Assembly: GCF_012844305.1 (NCBI RefSeq)
Contig: NZ_JABANE010000056.1
Coordinates: 1 to 60,975 of the forward strand
Source: Flammeovirga aprica JL-4
GTDB taxonomy: Bacteria > Bacteroidota > Bacteroidia > Cytophagales > Flammeovirgaceae
Length of the DNA stretch: 60,975 bases
Direction of reading: 5' to 3'
In this document: positions 28,030 to 36,768 of the stretch, one piece after another
Layout of the letters: each line of letters opens with the position of its first letter
Numbering within the stretch: the stretch's first letter is position 1
Translations under genes and position numbers: made by a program
Notes under the pieces: generated by a model
The model's database searches: none
Seen by the model: the letters and a program-made list of their open reading frames with translations, nothing else
What the model was told of the DNA's origin: nothing

Positions 28030-29976
28030 ATGATCCCTCTTCAAGATTTTATTAATCAGACGCTTCATTGGCGACTGAATTTATATGCCCTTTTTCTTCT
28101 TTCTTTCGTATTCACTCCACTATTTGGAACAGAAAACGAAGACCCTATTATTTTGATCAGCAATGATATAAATATTGATGGAGGCTTTGTGTCATTGACA
28201 GGCGGTGAAGTTCAATTTTCCAATCATCCGGTGTTGAATATTAATGGAGACAGTGCCACAATTATCATGGACCGTTTAAATGCAGGCACAGAGGAATCGG
28301 CAGTAACGATCAATTTCATTTTTAATGAGAAGGGTATTAGTAAAATCGTTAGCAATGAATGGATGTCTTTATCACACGCTATTATCACTGTTGATGGGAG
28401 TGCTTATGCGGGTGATACAGGAACGTTTGAATTATTCAAATCCAATAACCTGATGGGTGACGTTCCAATACACTTACTGGTAGATTTTCCCGGCTATAAA
28501 AGTACATTTAGTAAAAACGACAGTAGTTGGTCAGTGACTTTAAGGAAGATGGAAGAGCTTCCCTTTTCTTATTTCAATATTTTTCCTGCAGAAGAAAAAC
28601 AAACTCTCCCTATTACAGCGAGCACTAAAATTACTACAATAACTGATACCACTGCTTCACCGTCCACTTCACCATGGAAAACATTTGAAGACGATGCCAA
28701 CACCTATTTTGATGAATCCATCATTAATGATGAAAAGTCAGTACTATTTGCCTCCATAAAACATGATGCTGTCAATTCGGATAAAAGTTCATTTGAGATG
28801 AGAATAGGGCAAGGTGGACAGGTTTATTCTATCCGTAACAGTACCGGAAAAGAGGTGATCCCGCCACAACATAGAGAAGCAACAAATAAGAAAATGGCTC
28901 CTTGGATTGATGAAGTTTTTCAGTTGATTCAAGTCAATATAAAAAAGCAATACGACACCTCAACACCTCACTATTTTATTCATCAAGCAGGCACTTATTT
29001 CTATGCAGATCATATGGAAAAGCCCTTTTACTCCCCCGTCTTGATGTCGGCTCAATTGGATGAAAATACTTTTGTGATGGCAAATTGGGCTCAACAGGGA
29101 CATTTAGATAAAACCACTGGAGATAACATACATCACTCAAAGTCTATCATATATACAAAATACAGTGTAGTTGCAGAAGGTGTAGTTGAAGTGACACATT
29201 TAGCGTACAATTTTGGGGAAGATGAACTGGACTTTTTCAATGCACCTTGGGGAGGCGTACGAATGACGACTTATCCTGAAGTGATGTTGGGTGAAAATAC
29301 AATTGATGGTACTGTAACAGGAAAATTTTTTAAAGAAATGCCGGGTTATACAACTTCAGAATCAACATTTGATATTCGTAATACTGGAGGATGGTTGCTT
29401 TATGGTGCCGGTACATCAGATACCGATGAAGCAATGGCTTTAGTTTTTGGTAAAGATTTTACCGTGAACCCCAACAGAAATGACGTGTTACGTTTTGGAA
29501 GTGCTTCAAAAAATGGAAACAATGAACCTGAAACAGAATGGAGAAATTATAATGTGACGGAAGTAATCCGTTACCAGAATTTGACAGAAGGACAGTCGCT
29601 CTTAGCACGTTATTATTATGTGTTTGGCAGTGTCAGTGAAGTGAAAAATTTAATTGATGATCATGATCTAGTACAAAGTACGAAGGTAGAAGTAGTTTCA
29701 ACATCAGATGATGGCAGGGTGTATAATTGGCGTCGTAATGCAGTGGGTGAAAAACCCGTTTTATACGGTATAGCACCCGTACATTTACAGTTGAGAAATA
29801 ACCCTGTTGATATAAATTTCAAGCCCGTTTTCTTGATCAAATATGATGATCAATATATTCCAACTTACGACCCTTATAAGTATACAGAAGGGAAACCTTT
29901 CAAGCGAAATACCCAATATATTGGATTATTAGGCTACGCCGATACAAGGATCTATGATGAGAAAGATTTGTATTGA
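28030..29976 (+). CDS. Unrecognised secreted protein family, copy B1
   Basis: This 648-residue protein has a signal peptide (to about residue 33). An N-terminal beta-rich domain (about 38-180, with ILISNDINIDGG and the FELFKSNNL block) leads by a short linker to a large domain (about 195-648). Conserved blocks shared with B2 are RNSTGKEVIPPQHR-type, HQAGTY, MANWAQQGHLDK, PWGGVRMTTYPEVMLG (starting at residue 406), WRNYNVTEVIRYQ and the C-terminal YIPTYDPYKYT. There is no T9SS domain or lipobox. The many invariant His, Trp, Tyr and Arg residues look like an active or ligand site, so a new glycan-active enzyme is plausible, but I cannot assign a reaction. Confidence 0.87.
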   Translation: MIPLQDFINQTLHWRLNLYALFLLSFVFTPLFGTENEDPIILISNDINIDGGFVSLTGGEVQFSNHPVLNINGDSATIIMDRLNAGTEESAVTINFIFNEKGISKIVSNEWMSLSHAIITVDGSAYAGDTGTFELFKSNNLMGDVPIHLLVDFPGYKSTFSKNDSSWSVTLRKMEELPFSYFNIFPAEEKQTLPITASTKITTITDTTASPSTSPWKTFEDDANTYFDESIINDEKSVLFASIKHDAVNSDKSSFEMRIGQGGQVYSIRNSTGKEVIPPQHREATNKKMAPWIDEVFQLIQVNIKKQYDTSTPHYFIHQAGTYFYADHMEKPFYSPVLMSAQLDENTFVMANWAQQGHLDKTTGDNIHHSKSIIYTKYSVVAEGVVEVTHLAYNFGEDELDFFNAPWGGVRMTTYPEVMLGENTIDGTVTGKFFKEMPGYTTSESTFDIRNTGGWLLYGAGTSDTDEAMALVFGKDFTVNPNRNDVLRFGSASKNGNNEPETEWRNYNVTEVIRYQNLTEGQSLLARYYYVFGSVSEVKNLIDDHDLVQSTKVEVVSTSDDGRVYNWRRNAVGEKPVLYGIAPVHLQLRNNPVDINFKPVFLIKYDDQYIPTYDPYKYTEGKPFKRNTQYIGLLGYADTRIYDEKDLY

Positions 29977-30045
29977 AATGAAGATGGTTCAACGGTATAC
30001 TTAGTAAAGTCTATTCTACCCCAAAATGAAAATAATACTGTTGGG

Positions 30046-30068
30046 GTGTTGTATTGCAATGCCCTAAC
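30046..30068. repeat. Small palindromic insert in the B1/B2 gap
   Basis: GGGTGTTG-type and CAATGCCC-type arms pair imperfectly (with TTGTATTGCAA between them). It resembles the GGACGTTGCA/TGCAACGTCC palindrome at 38.3 kb. A following CCATTTTCTTACTTCTTAAC looks like the right arm of a TTAAGA-type element. Confidence 0.35.
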
Positions 30069-30207
30069 CAACTACCATAAGCATCACATCAAAAACCATT
30101 TTCTTACTTCTTAACTATTACATCTAAAAACTATCGAACTAACATTCAATCTGAAAAATAAAGAAAAAAGAACACCCTTTTTAAATAAACAGTCTGCTCC
30201 CAAAACA

Positions 30208-32289
30208 ATGAATTATTTACTTTTAATTTTTATTTCTATGAAACATGAAGAACAATTGCGACTAAACACACCTGAAAATTCTTTTAGTGCTACTAAAAGT
30301 ACTCGACCCTATTGGAAGAAATGGAAGGGAGAAAAACTCTTCTTTATTTTAAGTGTGTTTTTTCTATTAGTAACCTTGACAGCAAAAGCCACCTCAAGCG
30401 ATGATGGTGACATTTCAATAGATCAAGGAACCTACAGAATTGAAGGTACAGCCCCTTATGATATCATTGAGATCAGTGATAACATGAACATCACAGGAGG
30501 GACAGTAGAATTAGTGAACGGACAAGTCAAATTTTCCAATCATCCCGAAGTGAATATCACAGGAGATGAGGCAAGTATTACCATGGATCGTTTGAATGTC
30601 AACTCAACGCAAAGTGCCGTTACCTTTAATTTCACTTTCGGAAACAATGGAGTCAGTACAGTAGAAACCAATCAATGGATGACGCTTTCGCACATCACCG
30701 TAAACGTAGACGGAAGTGCTTATAATGGCGGTGAAGGGACTTTTGAGTTGTTCAAATCCAATAACATGACGCATATTGGTGAGATTTATTTATGCGGAGG
30801 ATTTCCGGGTTTTAATGCTACTTTTAGCAAGCAGAACAACAATTGGGTAGTGACTTTGAGCAAAGCGTTAGAACTACCGCAAGCCTTTCTGGAAATTATA
30901 CCTACGGACGGACAAGCTTCAATTGCTACCAATGGAACGACCAACATTTCTGCTATAACGGACAGTAAAGTGCCTTTTATTGGTTCACCATGGACTACTT
31001 TTGAAGATGACCCCAACACCGCCTTTAATGAGACTATCATCAATGATGAAAAAAGAGCCGTCTTTGCAGTAATCGAACATGATGCAAACGGTTCATCAAA
31101 GCGTTCTTTTGATATGGGAATTGCCAAAGGTGGACAAGTATATTCTATCAGAAATGGAGCAGGAAAGGAGGCTGTCCCACCTCAGCATAGAGATGCTACC
31201 AATAAGAAAATGGCCCCTTGGATTGATGAAGCTTTCCAGCTTGTACAAGTGAATATTGAGAAACTGTACGACAAATCTACCCCCAAGTATTTTATACATC
31301 AAGCCGGAACCTATCTCTATGTAGATCACATGGAAGAACCGTTCTATTCCCCAGTCCTTATGTCCGGTCAGCTTGATGCGAACACGTATGTAATGGCAAA
31401 TTGGGCACAGCAAGGGCATTTGGATAAAAACGTGGGGGCTAATGTGCATCAATCCAAATCGATTATTTACACCAAGTATAGAGTAGTAGCAGACGGGGTG
31501 ATAGAGATTACCCATTTGGCTTATAATTTCGGTGCAGATGTTTTAGACTTTTTCAATGTCCCTTGGGGTGGAGTAAGAATGACCACTTACCCTGAGGTGA
31601 TGCTGGGTGACAAAACTTCAGACGGTTCCGTATCAGGAGAGTTCTATGCAGAAATGCCCGGTTATACCAATGCGTCATCCACATTAGACATCAAAAATAC
31701 AGGAGGCTGGCTTCTATATGCGTCAGGGAAAAATAATACAGATGATGCAATGGCCCTTGTCTTCGGAAAACAGTTTGCAGTCAATGGCAGAAATGATGTA
31801 GTTCGTTTTGGAAAAGCAGCTAATAATGCAGCAGGAGTCCCCGAAACGGAGTGGCGTAATTACAACGTTACAGAGGTAATCCGTTATCAAGATCTCAATG
31901 AAGGCCAAAGCATGTTTGCCCGCTACTATTATGTATTTGGCAGTGTAAGTGAAGTAAAAAGTTTGATTGACCAATATGATCTCGTTGAAAAAACCAAGGT
32001 AGAAACGATCTCTTCTTTTGATCAAGGACCCTTGTATAAATGGAGACGCGGTAGTGCAGGTGAAATGCCAACACTTTCAAGTAACGCTCCCGTCCATCTG
32101 GAACTTCGTAACCGTCCGGTAAACATCAATTTCAAACCTGTTTTTCTTATCAAATACAATAACAATTATATCCCAACATACGACCCTTATAAATACACTG
32201 ATGGCACGCCCTTCAAACAGACAACACAATACGTAGGCTTGTTGGGGTATGCAGATACCACAGTGTATAGTGAATCTGATTTGAACTAA
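30208..32289 (+). CDS. Unrecognised secreted protein family, copy B2
   Basis: This is a close paralogue of the preceding gene, up to 693 residues. The start is uncertain: ATG at 30208 or the in-frame ATG at 30238. In either case the hydrophobic signal (KLFFILSVFFLLVTLTAKA) lies unusually far in, after about 45-55 polar residues, so it may be a long-n-region signal or the true start may be internal. The N-terminal beta domain (ISDNMNITGG, FELFKSNNM) and the large domain match B1 block by block, with PWGGVRMTTYPEVMLG starting at residue 452 and WRNYNVTEVIRYQ also identical. Tandem duplication within the PUL is evident. Function is unknown; see B1. Confidence 0.87.
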   Translation: MNYLLLIFISMKHEEQLRLNTPENSFSATKSTRPYWKKWKGEKLFFILSVFFLLVTLTAKATSSDDGDISIDQGTYRIEGTAPYDIIEISDNMNITGGTVELVNGQVKFSNHPEVNITGDEASITMDRLNVNSTQSAVTFNFTFGNNGVSTVETNQWMTLSHITVNVDGSAYNGGEGTFELFKSNNMTHIGEIYLCGGFPGFNATFSKQNNNWVVTLSKALELPQAFLEIIPTDGQASIATNGTTNISAITDSKVPFIGSPWTTFEDDPNTAFNETIINDEKRAVFAVIEHDANGSSKRSFDMGIAKGGQVYSIRNGAGKEAVPPQHRDATNKKMAPWIDEAFQLVQVNIEKLYDKSTPKYFIHQAGTYLYVDHMEEPFYSPVLMSGQLDANTYVMANWAQQGHLDKNVGANVHQSKSIIYTKYRVVADGVIEITHLAYNFGADVLDFFNVPWGGVRMTTYPEVMLGDKTSDGSVSGEFYAEMPGYTNASSTLDIKNTGGWLLYASGKNNTDDAMALVFGKQFAVNGRNDVVRFGKAANNAAGVPETEWRNYNVTEVIRYQDLNEGQSMFARYYYVFGSVSEVKSLIDQYDLVEKTKVETISSFDQGPLYKWRRGSAGEMPTLSSNAPVHLELRNRPVNINFKPVFLIKYNNNYIPTYDPYKYTDGTPFKQTTQYVGLLGYADTTVYSESDLN

Positions 32290-32359
32290 ATCACCTATTT
32301 ATAATAACGAAAAATGGTTGATGTGGAAGATGAAAAGTTTGAGTTTTTAAAAACGGAGC

Positions 32360-32585
32360 AGACAGTACTTAATACATTGTAAACTAAATTATTCTAATTA
32401 GAAATCAGGAGATTTCTGATGATCTGAAGAACACAACTGACGCTTACGCTTAACATTCACGCCAGTGGATTCTCTACTCTATTCATTGGGTAGTGCTCCC
32501 TCGGCTTGGAAGTAGATCATAAAAAGCTTGCAGAAAAATCGATTGAAAGTTGACGATCACTCAGTTTACAGTGTACTTAATATCT
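32360..32585. mobile_element. Possible MITE-like inverted-repeat remnant
   Basis: The left segment contains CAGTACTTAATACATTGTAAACTA and the right segment has the near reverse complement, CAGTTTACAGTGTACTTAAT, about 190 bases downstream; TACATTGTAAACTA and CAGTTTACAGTGTA match at 12 of 14 positions after reversal. The interior is non-coding and richer in GC than its surroundings, with short hairpins. It fills most of the 370-base gap between B2 and A2. Confidence 0.45.
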
Positions 32586-32659
32586 CAAACTACATCTAAA
32601 CCGCTACAGCTATTTCACTTGTATGAAATAAATTAATTACTTAAACACAAAGTATTTCT

Positions 32660-33481
32660 ATGAAACGAATGACTAAAAAAACGCTCTACACAGTAGTGTA
32701 CGTGAGTGCTATTACTCTTTTTTCACTAACTACTAAAGCAGCAACTCGAATCACTATGAATACCATTTCTTCTCTTGCAGATTGGAATAATACATCAAAT
32801 TGGTTGGGTGGCAATATCCCCACGGCTGGAGATGATATTTTTATCCAACATGCAGTTGTGATTGATTTCAAGACACCATCATTTGGAAGCCTTACAGTTA
32901 AGAGTGACGCAAGTTTATCTGTCATGGAGAATGGAGACTTGCAGTTAGATCTTTTGATAGGGACAGTGAAGATCAATGGATCGGGGAACTTTCATATTTT
33001 GGGAAAACTCTCTGCGGGAAAAGTGATAATGGAAGGTACAGGAACTTCTATCGTTTATCAAAATGCTACGCTTAATTTGACGGAATTAGCATTAAAAGGC
33101 CATGAAACTTTAGAGTTTAGTACCACAAGTAATCTTTCAAATATAGAAAAAATCACCATCTCTGAGGATGCTGTTTTAATGGTTAACTCTAATTCAAGGA
33201 AAGAGGATACTTACACTGATGAGATTGATAATCACAGCCTCAAAGTATATCCCATACCTTCTAAAGATCATGTTTATGTGACAAAAGAAGGAACTATAGA
33301 AAAAGCTGAGTCATTTACTTTTGAGTTATTTGATGACATGGGGCGTCAATACCCTCTGAAAAATGCTCATTATCTGGGAGACCGCTGGAAAATAGTATTA
33401 GAAGGTTTATCCAAAGGTGTATATTTTTTGAAAATCTCTGATAAAAGTCAAGTTTACTTTGAAAGAATTATGATCGAGTAG
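32660..33481 (+). CDS. Secreted beta-solenoid protein with T9SS domain (A2)
   Basis: This 273-residue paralogue of A1 (26949) has a signal peptide (to about residue 28, TTKA). Its solenoid-like domain (SSLADWNNTSNWLGGNIPTAGDD onward, about 35-185) is followed by a T9SS sorting domain (LKVYPIPSKDH to LSKGVYFLKI). It is shorter than A1 by about 70 residues in the solenoid, which suggests loss or gain of turns. It ends the A-B-B-A cassette and is followed by a strong terminator. Confidence 0.82.
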   Translation: MKRMTKKTLYTVVYVSAITLFSLTTKAATRITMNTISSLADWNNTSNWLGGNIPTAGDDIFIQHAVVIDFKTPSFGSLTVKSDASLSVMENGDLQLDLLIGTVKINGSGNFHILGKLSAGKVIMEGTGTSIVYQNATLNLTELALKGHETLEFSTTSNLSNIEKITISEDAVLMVNSNSRKEDTYTDEIDNHSLKVYPIPSKDHVYVTKEGTIEKAESFTFELFDDMGRQYPLKNAHYLGDRWKIVLEGLSKGVYFLKISDKSQVYFERIMIE

Positions 33482-33495
33482 AAGCATGTTTTATG

Positions 33496-33550
33496 GTGGT
33501 TTGTATGAGCTTATAGTTTGTAATGCTTATACAAACCACTTTGCTTTTTT
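33496..33550 (+). terminator. Rho-independent terminator after A2
   Basis: GTGGTTTGTATGAGC (33496-33510) pairs with GCTTATACAAACCAC (33525-33539), 14 of 15 positions, followed by TTTGC and a T run. No gene is visible in the rest of the gap, 33551-34075, which is very AT-rich. Confidence 0.85.
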
Positions 33551-33902
33551 TAAAAGAATATTAAATGATAAATAATTGATTTTTGGAGTTTCAAAATACT
33601 GATAATGTGTTTTTTGTTACTTTTTTCTGTTTTATTTAAATGATAGTAAGGAGGTCTTGCTAAATTAATGATGTAATAATCATGATGTAAAATATTGGCT
33701 TGAATGAGAAGTGAGAAAATTATAAAGTATCATTCAAGAATAGCTAAAGCAACAAAGAAGACTTACTTATATTTTTCTTTTAAAAATCGAGTTGTGGGAA
33801 TTTAATATACTGATATACAGAGATATGAATGCTATGAGGTGGAGTTTTTGATTATAACAAAAGAATGTAAATTATCAGAAAAAGAAATATTAATACTGAT
33901 TC

Positions 33903-33910
33903 TATTTTTG
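33903..33910 (+). promoter_or_regulatory. Possible -7 box upstream of the 444-residue protein gene
   Basis: TATTTTTG fits TAnnTTTG. It lies 166 bases upstream of the start codon, with no clear partner TTG box, in strongly AT-rich DNA where chance matches are expected. Confidence 0.2.
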
Positions 33911-34075
33911 TTCTATCATATTTCCATACATAATTTTTGATGTACCAAAGAAATTGACCTTAAATGAAGCAAACAAACCATATTATTAAAATTACTTATT
34001 CTACGATGGTCCATCTTACAGGATTTATAATGGAAATAACTTATTAGGAATACTTTTTTAATTTAATGAATTAGA

Positions 34076-35410
34076 ATGAAAAATATTATTACGCTCGCAT
34101 TAAGTATAGTTCTGATATGTATTGGTTTTGAAGGTTGGTCACAGATCACCTATTTTGGTGAAATGCAGTTAGCTAAACTTGAATCATGGAATGGAAAGGG
34201 TATGCAAACCACAAGTCCAACCGGTGATGGAACAGCATTTAAATACACAAGAGGAGAAGGAAGGAGTGCTGGAATGATGATGAAATTGCCTTCAAAGATT
34301 GATGTTTCTGGTGATCGTAAATTTGAAGTGACATTATATATCCCTAAACCTAAAAAAGAAAAAGATAAATACAGGTTTAATTTTACTTTGAGACAAGATG
34401 GAGAAGGTGGAAAGGGACAGATGAACAGGTCTTTTTACATTGAGAAGTTTGATGAGTGGGTGACCTATAAACTTGATTTTGCTGGAGATGAAGCCATCAA
34501 AGATTATAATGTGGTGATCTTAAGTTGCTTTGCAAATGATATGGAAGGGAAAGCAGTAGGAAATGACGTGTATCTGAAAAGCATAACGGGCCCAAGCATC
34601 TATTCTGAAAATGTAATATTCAATGCCAGAACAAACAGTGAAGGAGATAAGGTGATTATGGATATTATTTCAAAAGAGGACTTGAAATCAAAAATTAAGA
34701 AAGCAGAATTTAAAGTCATTAAAAACGGTTACAAAGAGTTGGAGGTCAGTGAAGTGAATTTCGAGAAGAGAAGAATTGTCATTTCATTGAATGAGAAAAT
34801 AAGACATACCGATAATATAAAACTGAATTACCCCAAAGGGAAAATTACTGATGTTGGGGAGAAGGAACTGAAGTTCTTTAGAAATAGAAAAGTAGTGAAT
34901 AAAGTACCGTTGGTATTACAACTATTTACAGATTTTGCTCAAAATAATCCATATGTTGAAAGCTTCAGAAGTGCAGGGACAGGTAATTGGACTTCAAATG
35001 TTGCAGATCCTGAAAAGGAAAACCAAAAGGTGGGGAAATTTGTAAGAGGTGATGCACTTTGGGATGGCATCTATATAAAACTTCAGCAACCCATAGATAT
35101 GAGAGTGCAAAAGGTTTTTAAATTAAAAATCTACGTAAAGAACCCAGGAAAAGAAATCACTAATCCTAGTATTGATTTTCTGTTACAGAACAAAGATTCA
35201 AAACTTCAGATGAACGCTAAAGCTAAGGTGAAACAATTTGATCAATGGGTGGAATATACACTTGATTTTAGAAAGCAAAAACCTAAAGCATCAACTTATG
35301 ACAGAATCGGTATTATGATAGCAAGCCCTGATAAGGACAAAGATGCAGTGGGAATTGAATATTATTTTAAAGATTTAGAAGGTGCCGAATATCCTGATAA
35401 AGTCAACTAG
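34076..35410 (+). CDS. Secreted protein with two jelly-roll-like binding modules
   Basis: This 444-residue protein has a signal peptide (to about residue 22, GWS) and two copies of the module shared with the giant surface proteins: about residues 25-190, ending YLKSITGPSIY, and about 290-440, ending YYFKDLEGAEY. An Ig-like region (about 195-285) separates them. Both modules contain the strand pattern FDEWVTYKLDF or FDQWVEYTLDF before the final motif. No lipobox or T9SS domain is seen, so it may be periplasmic. It is effectively a minimal version of the N-terminal half of the 1508-residue protein. Binding of galactan pieces is inferred, not shown. Confidence 0.83.
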   Translation: MKNIITLALSIVLICIGFEGWSQITYFGEMQLAKLESWNGKGMQTTSPTGDGTAFKYTRGEGRSAGMMMKLPSKIDVSGDRKFEVTLYIPKPKKEKDKYRFNFTLRQDGEGGKGQMNRSFYIEKFDEWVTYKLDFAGDEAIKDYNVVILSCFANDMEGKAVGNDVYLKSITGPSIYSENVIFNARTNSEGDKVIMDIISKEDLKSKIKKAEFKVIKNGYKELEVSEVNFEKRRIVISLNEKIRHTDNIKLNYPKGKITDVGEKELKFFRNRKVVNKVPLVLQLFTDFAQNNPYVESFRSAGTGNWTSNVADPEKENQKVGKFVRGDALWDGIYIKLQQPIDMRVQKVFKLKIYVKNPGKEITNPSIDFLLQNKDSKLQMNAKAKVKQFDQWVEYTLDFRKQKPKASTYDRIGIMIASPDKDKDAVGIEYYFKDLEGAEYPDKVN

Positions 35411-35607
35411 AAATAATTTGTAATAGTAAGGTAAATGATCTTGTTTCTGATTTTCAGATGCAGGATAACCATTTACATATAGATTGAAAAGTAGGGTGTG
35501 ACTACTTTTTTAATGAGGTTCAAAGGTTTGATTATCAAAAGCTAATGGAAGTTTTTTGAGTTTATGGACAACCACTCATTTTATCATTTAATTATAGACT
35601 AAACATC

Positions 35608-36747
35608 ATGAAAAGAATTATTTATTTATCACTAATCGCTCTATTGTTTGCTTGTACTTCGGAACAGGAGGGTAAACTGAAAAGCTTTACACCAGGGCAA
35701 ACTTGGCAAGACAACAATGGAGTACATATTAATGCTCATGGAGGAGGAATTCTGTTTCATGACAACCTTTATTATTGGTATGGTGAACATAAAATTGTAG
35801 GTGGTGCAGGAAACAAAGCACAAGTGGGCGTACATGTTTACTCTTCCAAAGACCTTTACAATTGGAAAGATGAAGGTATTGCATTAGCAGTTGATACCGT
35901 TGATATGAAGTCTGATATTGCAAAAGGAGCTATTATTGAAAGACCTAAAGTGATCTATAATAAAAAGACCAAGAAGTTTGTGATGTGGTTTCATTTGGAA
36001 CTGAAAGACAAAGGATATGATGCCGCCCGTTCAGGAATAGCAGTTGCCGATGCAGCCACTGGCCCTTTTACTTATGTGAAATCAATAAGACCCAATCAAA
36101 AAGACTGGCCTATAAATGTGCAAGATTTTCATAAATTGCCTGTGGCAGATACAGTAAAAGAAAGTTACTGTGGCGGTAAAGACTGCCTGCCGAGTCATGT
36201 TGATTCTCTAAACCTTTTAGGCCGTGATTATGCTGTTGGTCAAATGGCTAGAGATATGAACCTTTTTGTTGATGATAACGGTAAAGCATACCACTTGTAT
36301 TCATCTGAGGAAAACAGTACTTTGCACATTGCTGAACTTTCAGATGATTATTTATCCCACTCTGGAAAATTTGTAAGGGTATTCCCCAATAGATATATGG
36401 AAGCACCAACGATCTTTAAAACCTCAAAAGGGAAATATTACTTTATAGGTTCTGACTGTACAGGATGGGCACCAAATGCGGCAAGATCAGCTTCTGCAGA
36501 CAACATTTTTGGCCCATGGACTGAATTAGGAAATCCGTGTATTGGGGAGGAAGCGGTAACCACTTTCAAGTCGCAGAGTACTTATATTTTACCAGTGCAA
36601 GGAAAGAAAGATGCTTTTATTTATATGGGTGATAGATGGACGCCAGAAAACCCGATTGATGGACAATATATCTGGTTGCCAATCCAATTTAAAGAAGATA
36701 AAATCGCTTTAGAATGGAAAGAAAACTGGGATCTGACAGTATTTTAA
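35608..36747 (+). CDS. GH43-family lipoprotein, exo-beta-galactosidase type
   Basis: This is a five-bladed beta-propeller glycosidase of family GH43, 379 residues, with a lipobox-like LLFAC (Cys16), so it is membrane-anchored. Motifs WQDNNGVHINAHGGG, YYWYGEH, IIERPKV (E111), YMEAPTIF (E265) and FKSQST (Q323) match the exo-beta-1,3-galactanase group (subfamily 24-like), in which, as I recall, two Glu and a Gln do the catalysis. Residues about 163-206 look like an insertion carrying Cys188 and Cys193. The next gene, a sulfatase, starts 21 bases later, so the two are in one operon and probably act in sequence on sulfated galacto-oligosaccharides. Arabinosidase or xylosidase activity is less likely. 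Confidence 0.85.
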   Translation: MKRIIYLSLIALLFACTSEQEGKLKSFTPGQTWQDNNGVHINAHGGGILFHDNLYYWYGEHKIVGGAGNKAQVGVHVYSSKDLYNWKDEGIALAVDTVDMKSDIAKGAIIERPKVIYNKKTKKFVMWFHLELKDKGYDAARSGIAVADAATGPFTYVKSIRPNQKDWPINVQDFHKLPVADTVKESYCGGKDCLPSHVDSLNLLGRDYAVGQMARDMNLFVDDNGKAYHLYSSEENSTLHIAELSDDYLSHSGKFVRVFPNRYMEAPTIFKTSKGKYYFIGSDCTGWAPNAARSASADNIFGPWTELGNPCIGEEAVTTFKSQSTYILPVQGKKDAFIYMGDRWTPENPIDGQYIWLPIQFKEDKIALEWKENWDLTVF

Positions 36748-36768
36748 TGAATGAATTAGCCTAATAAA

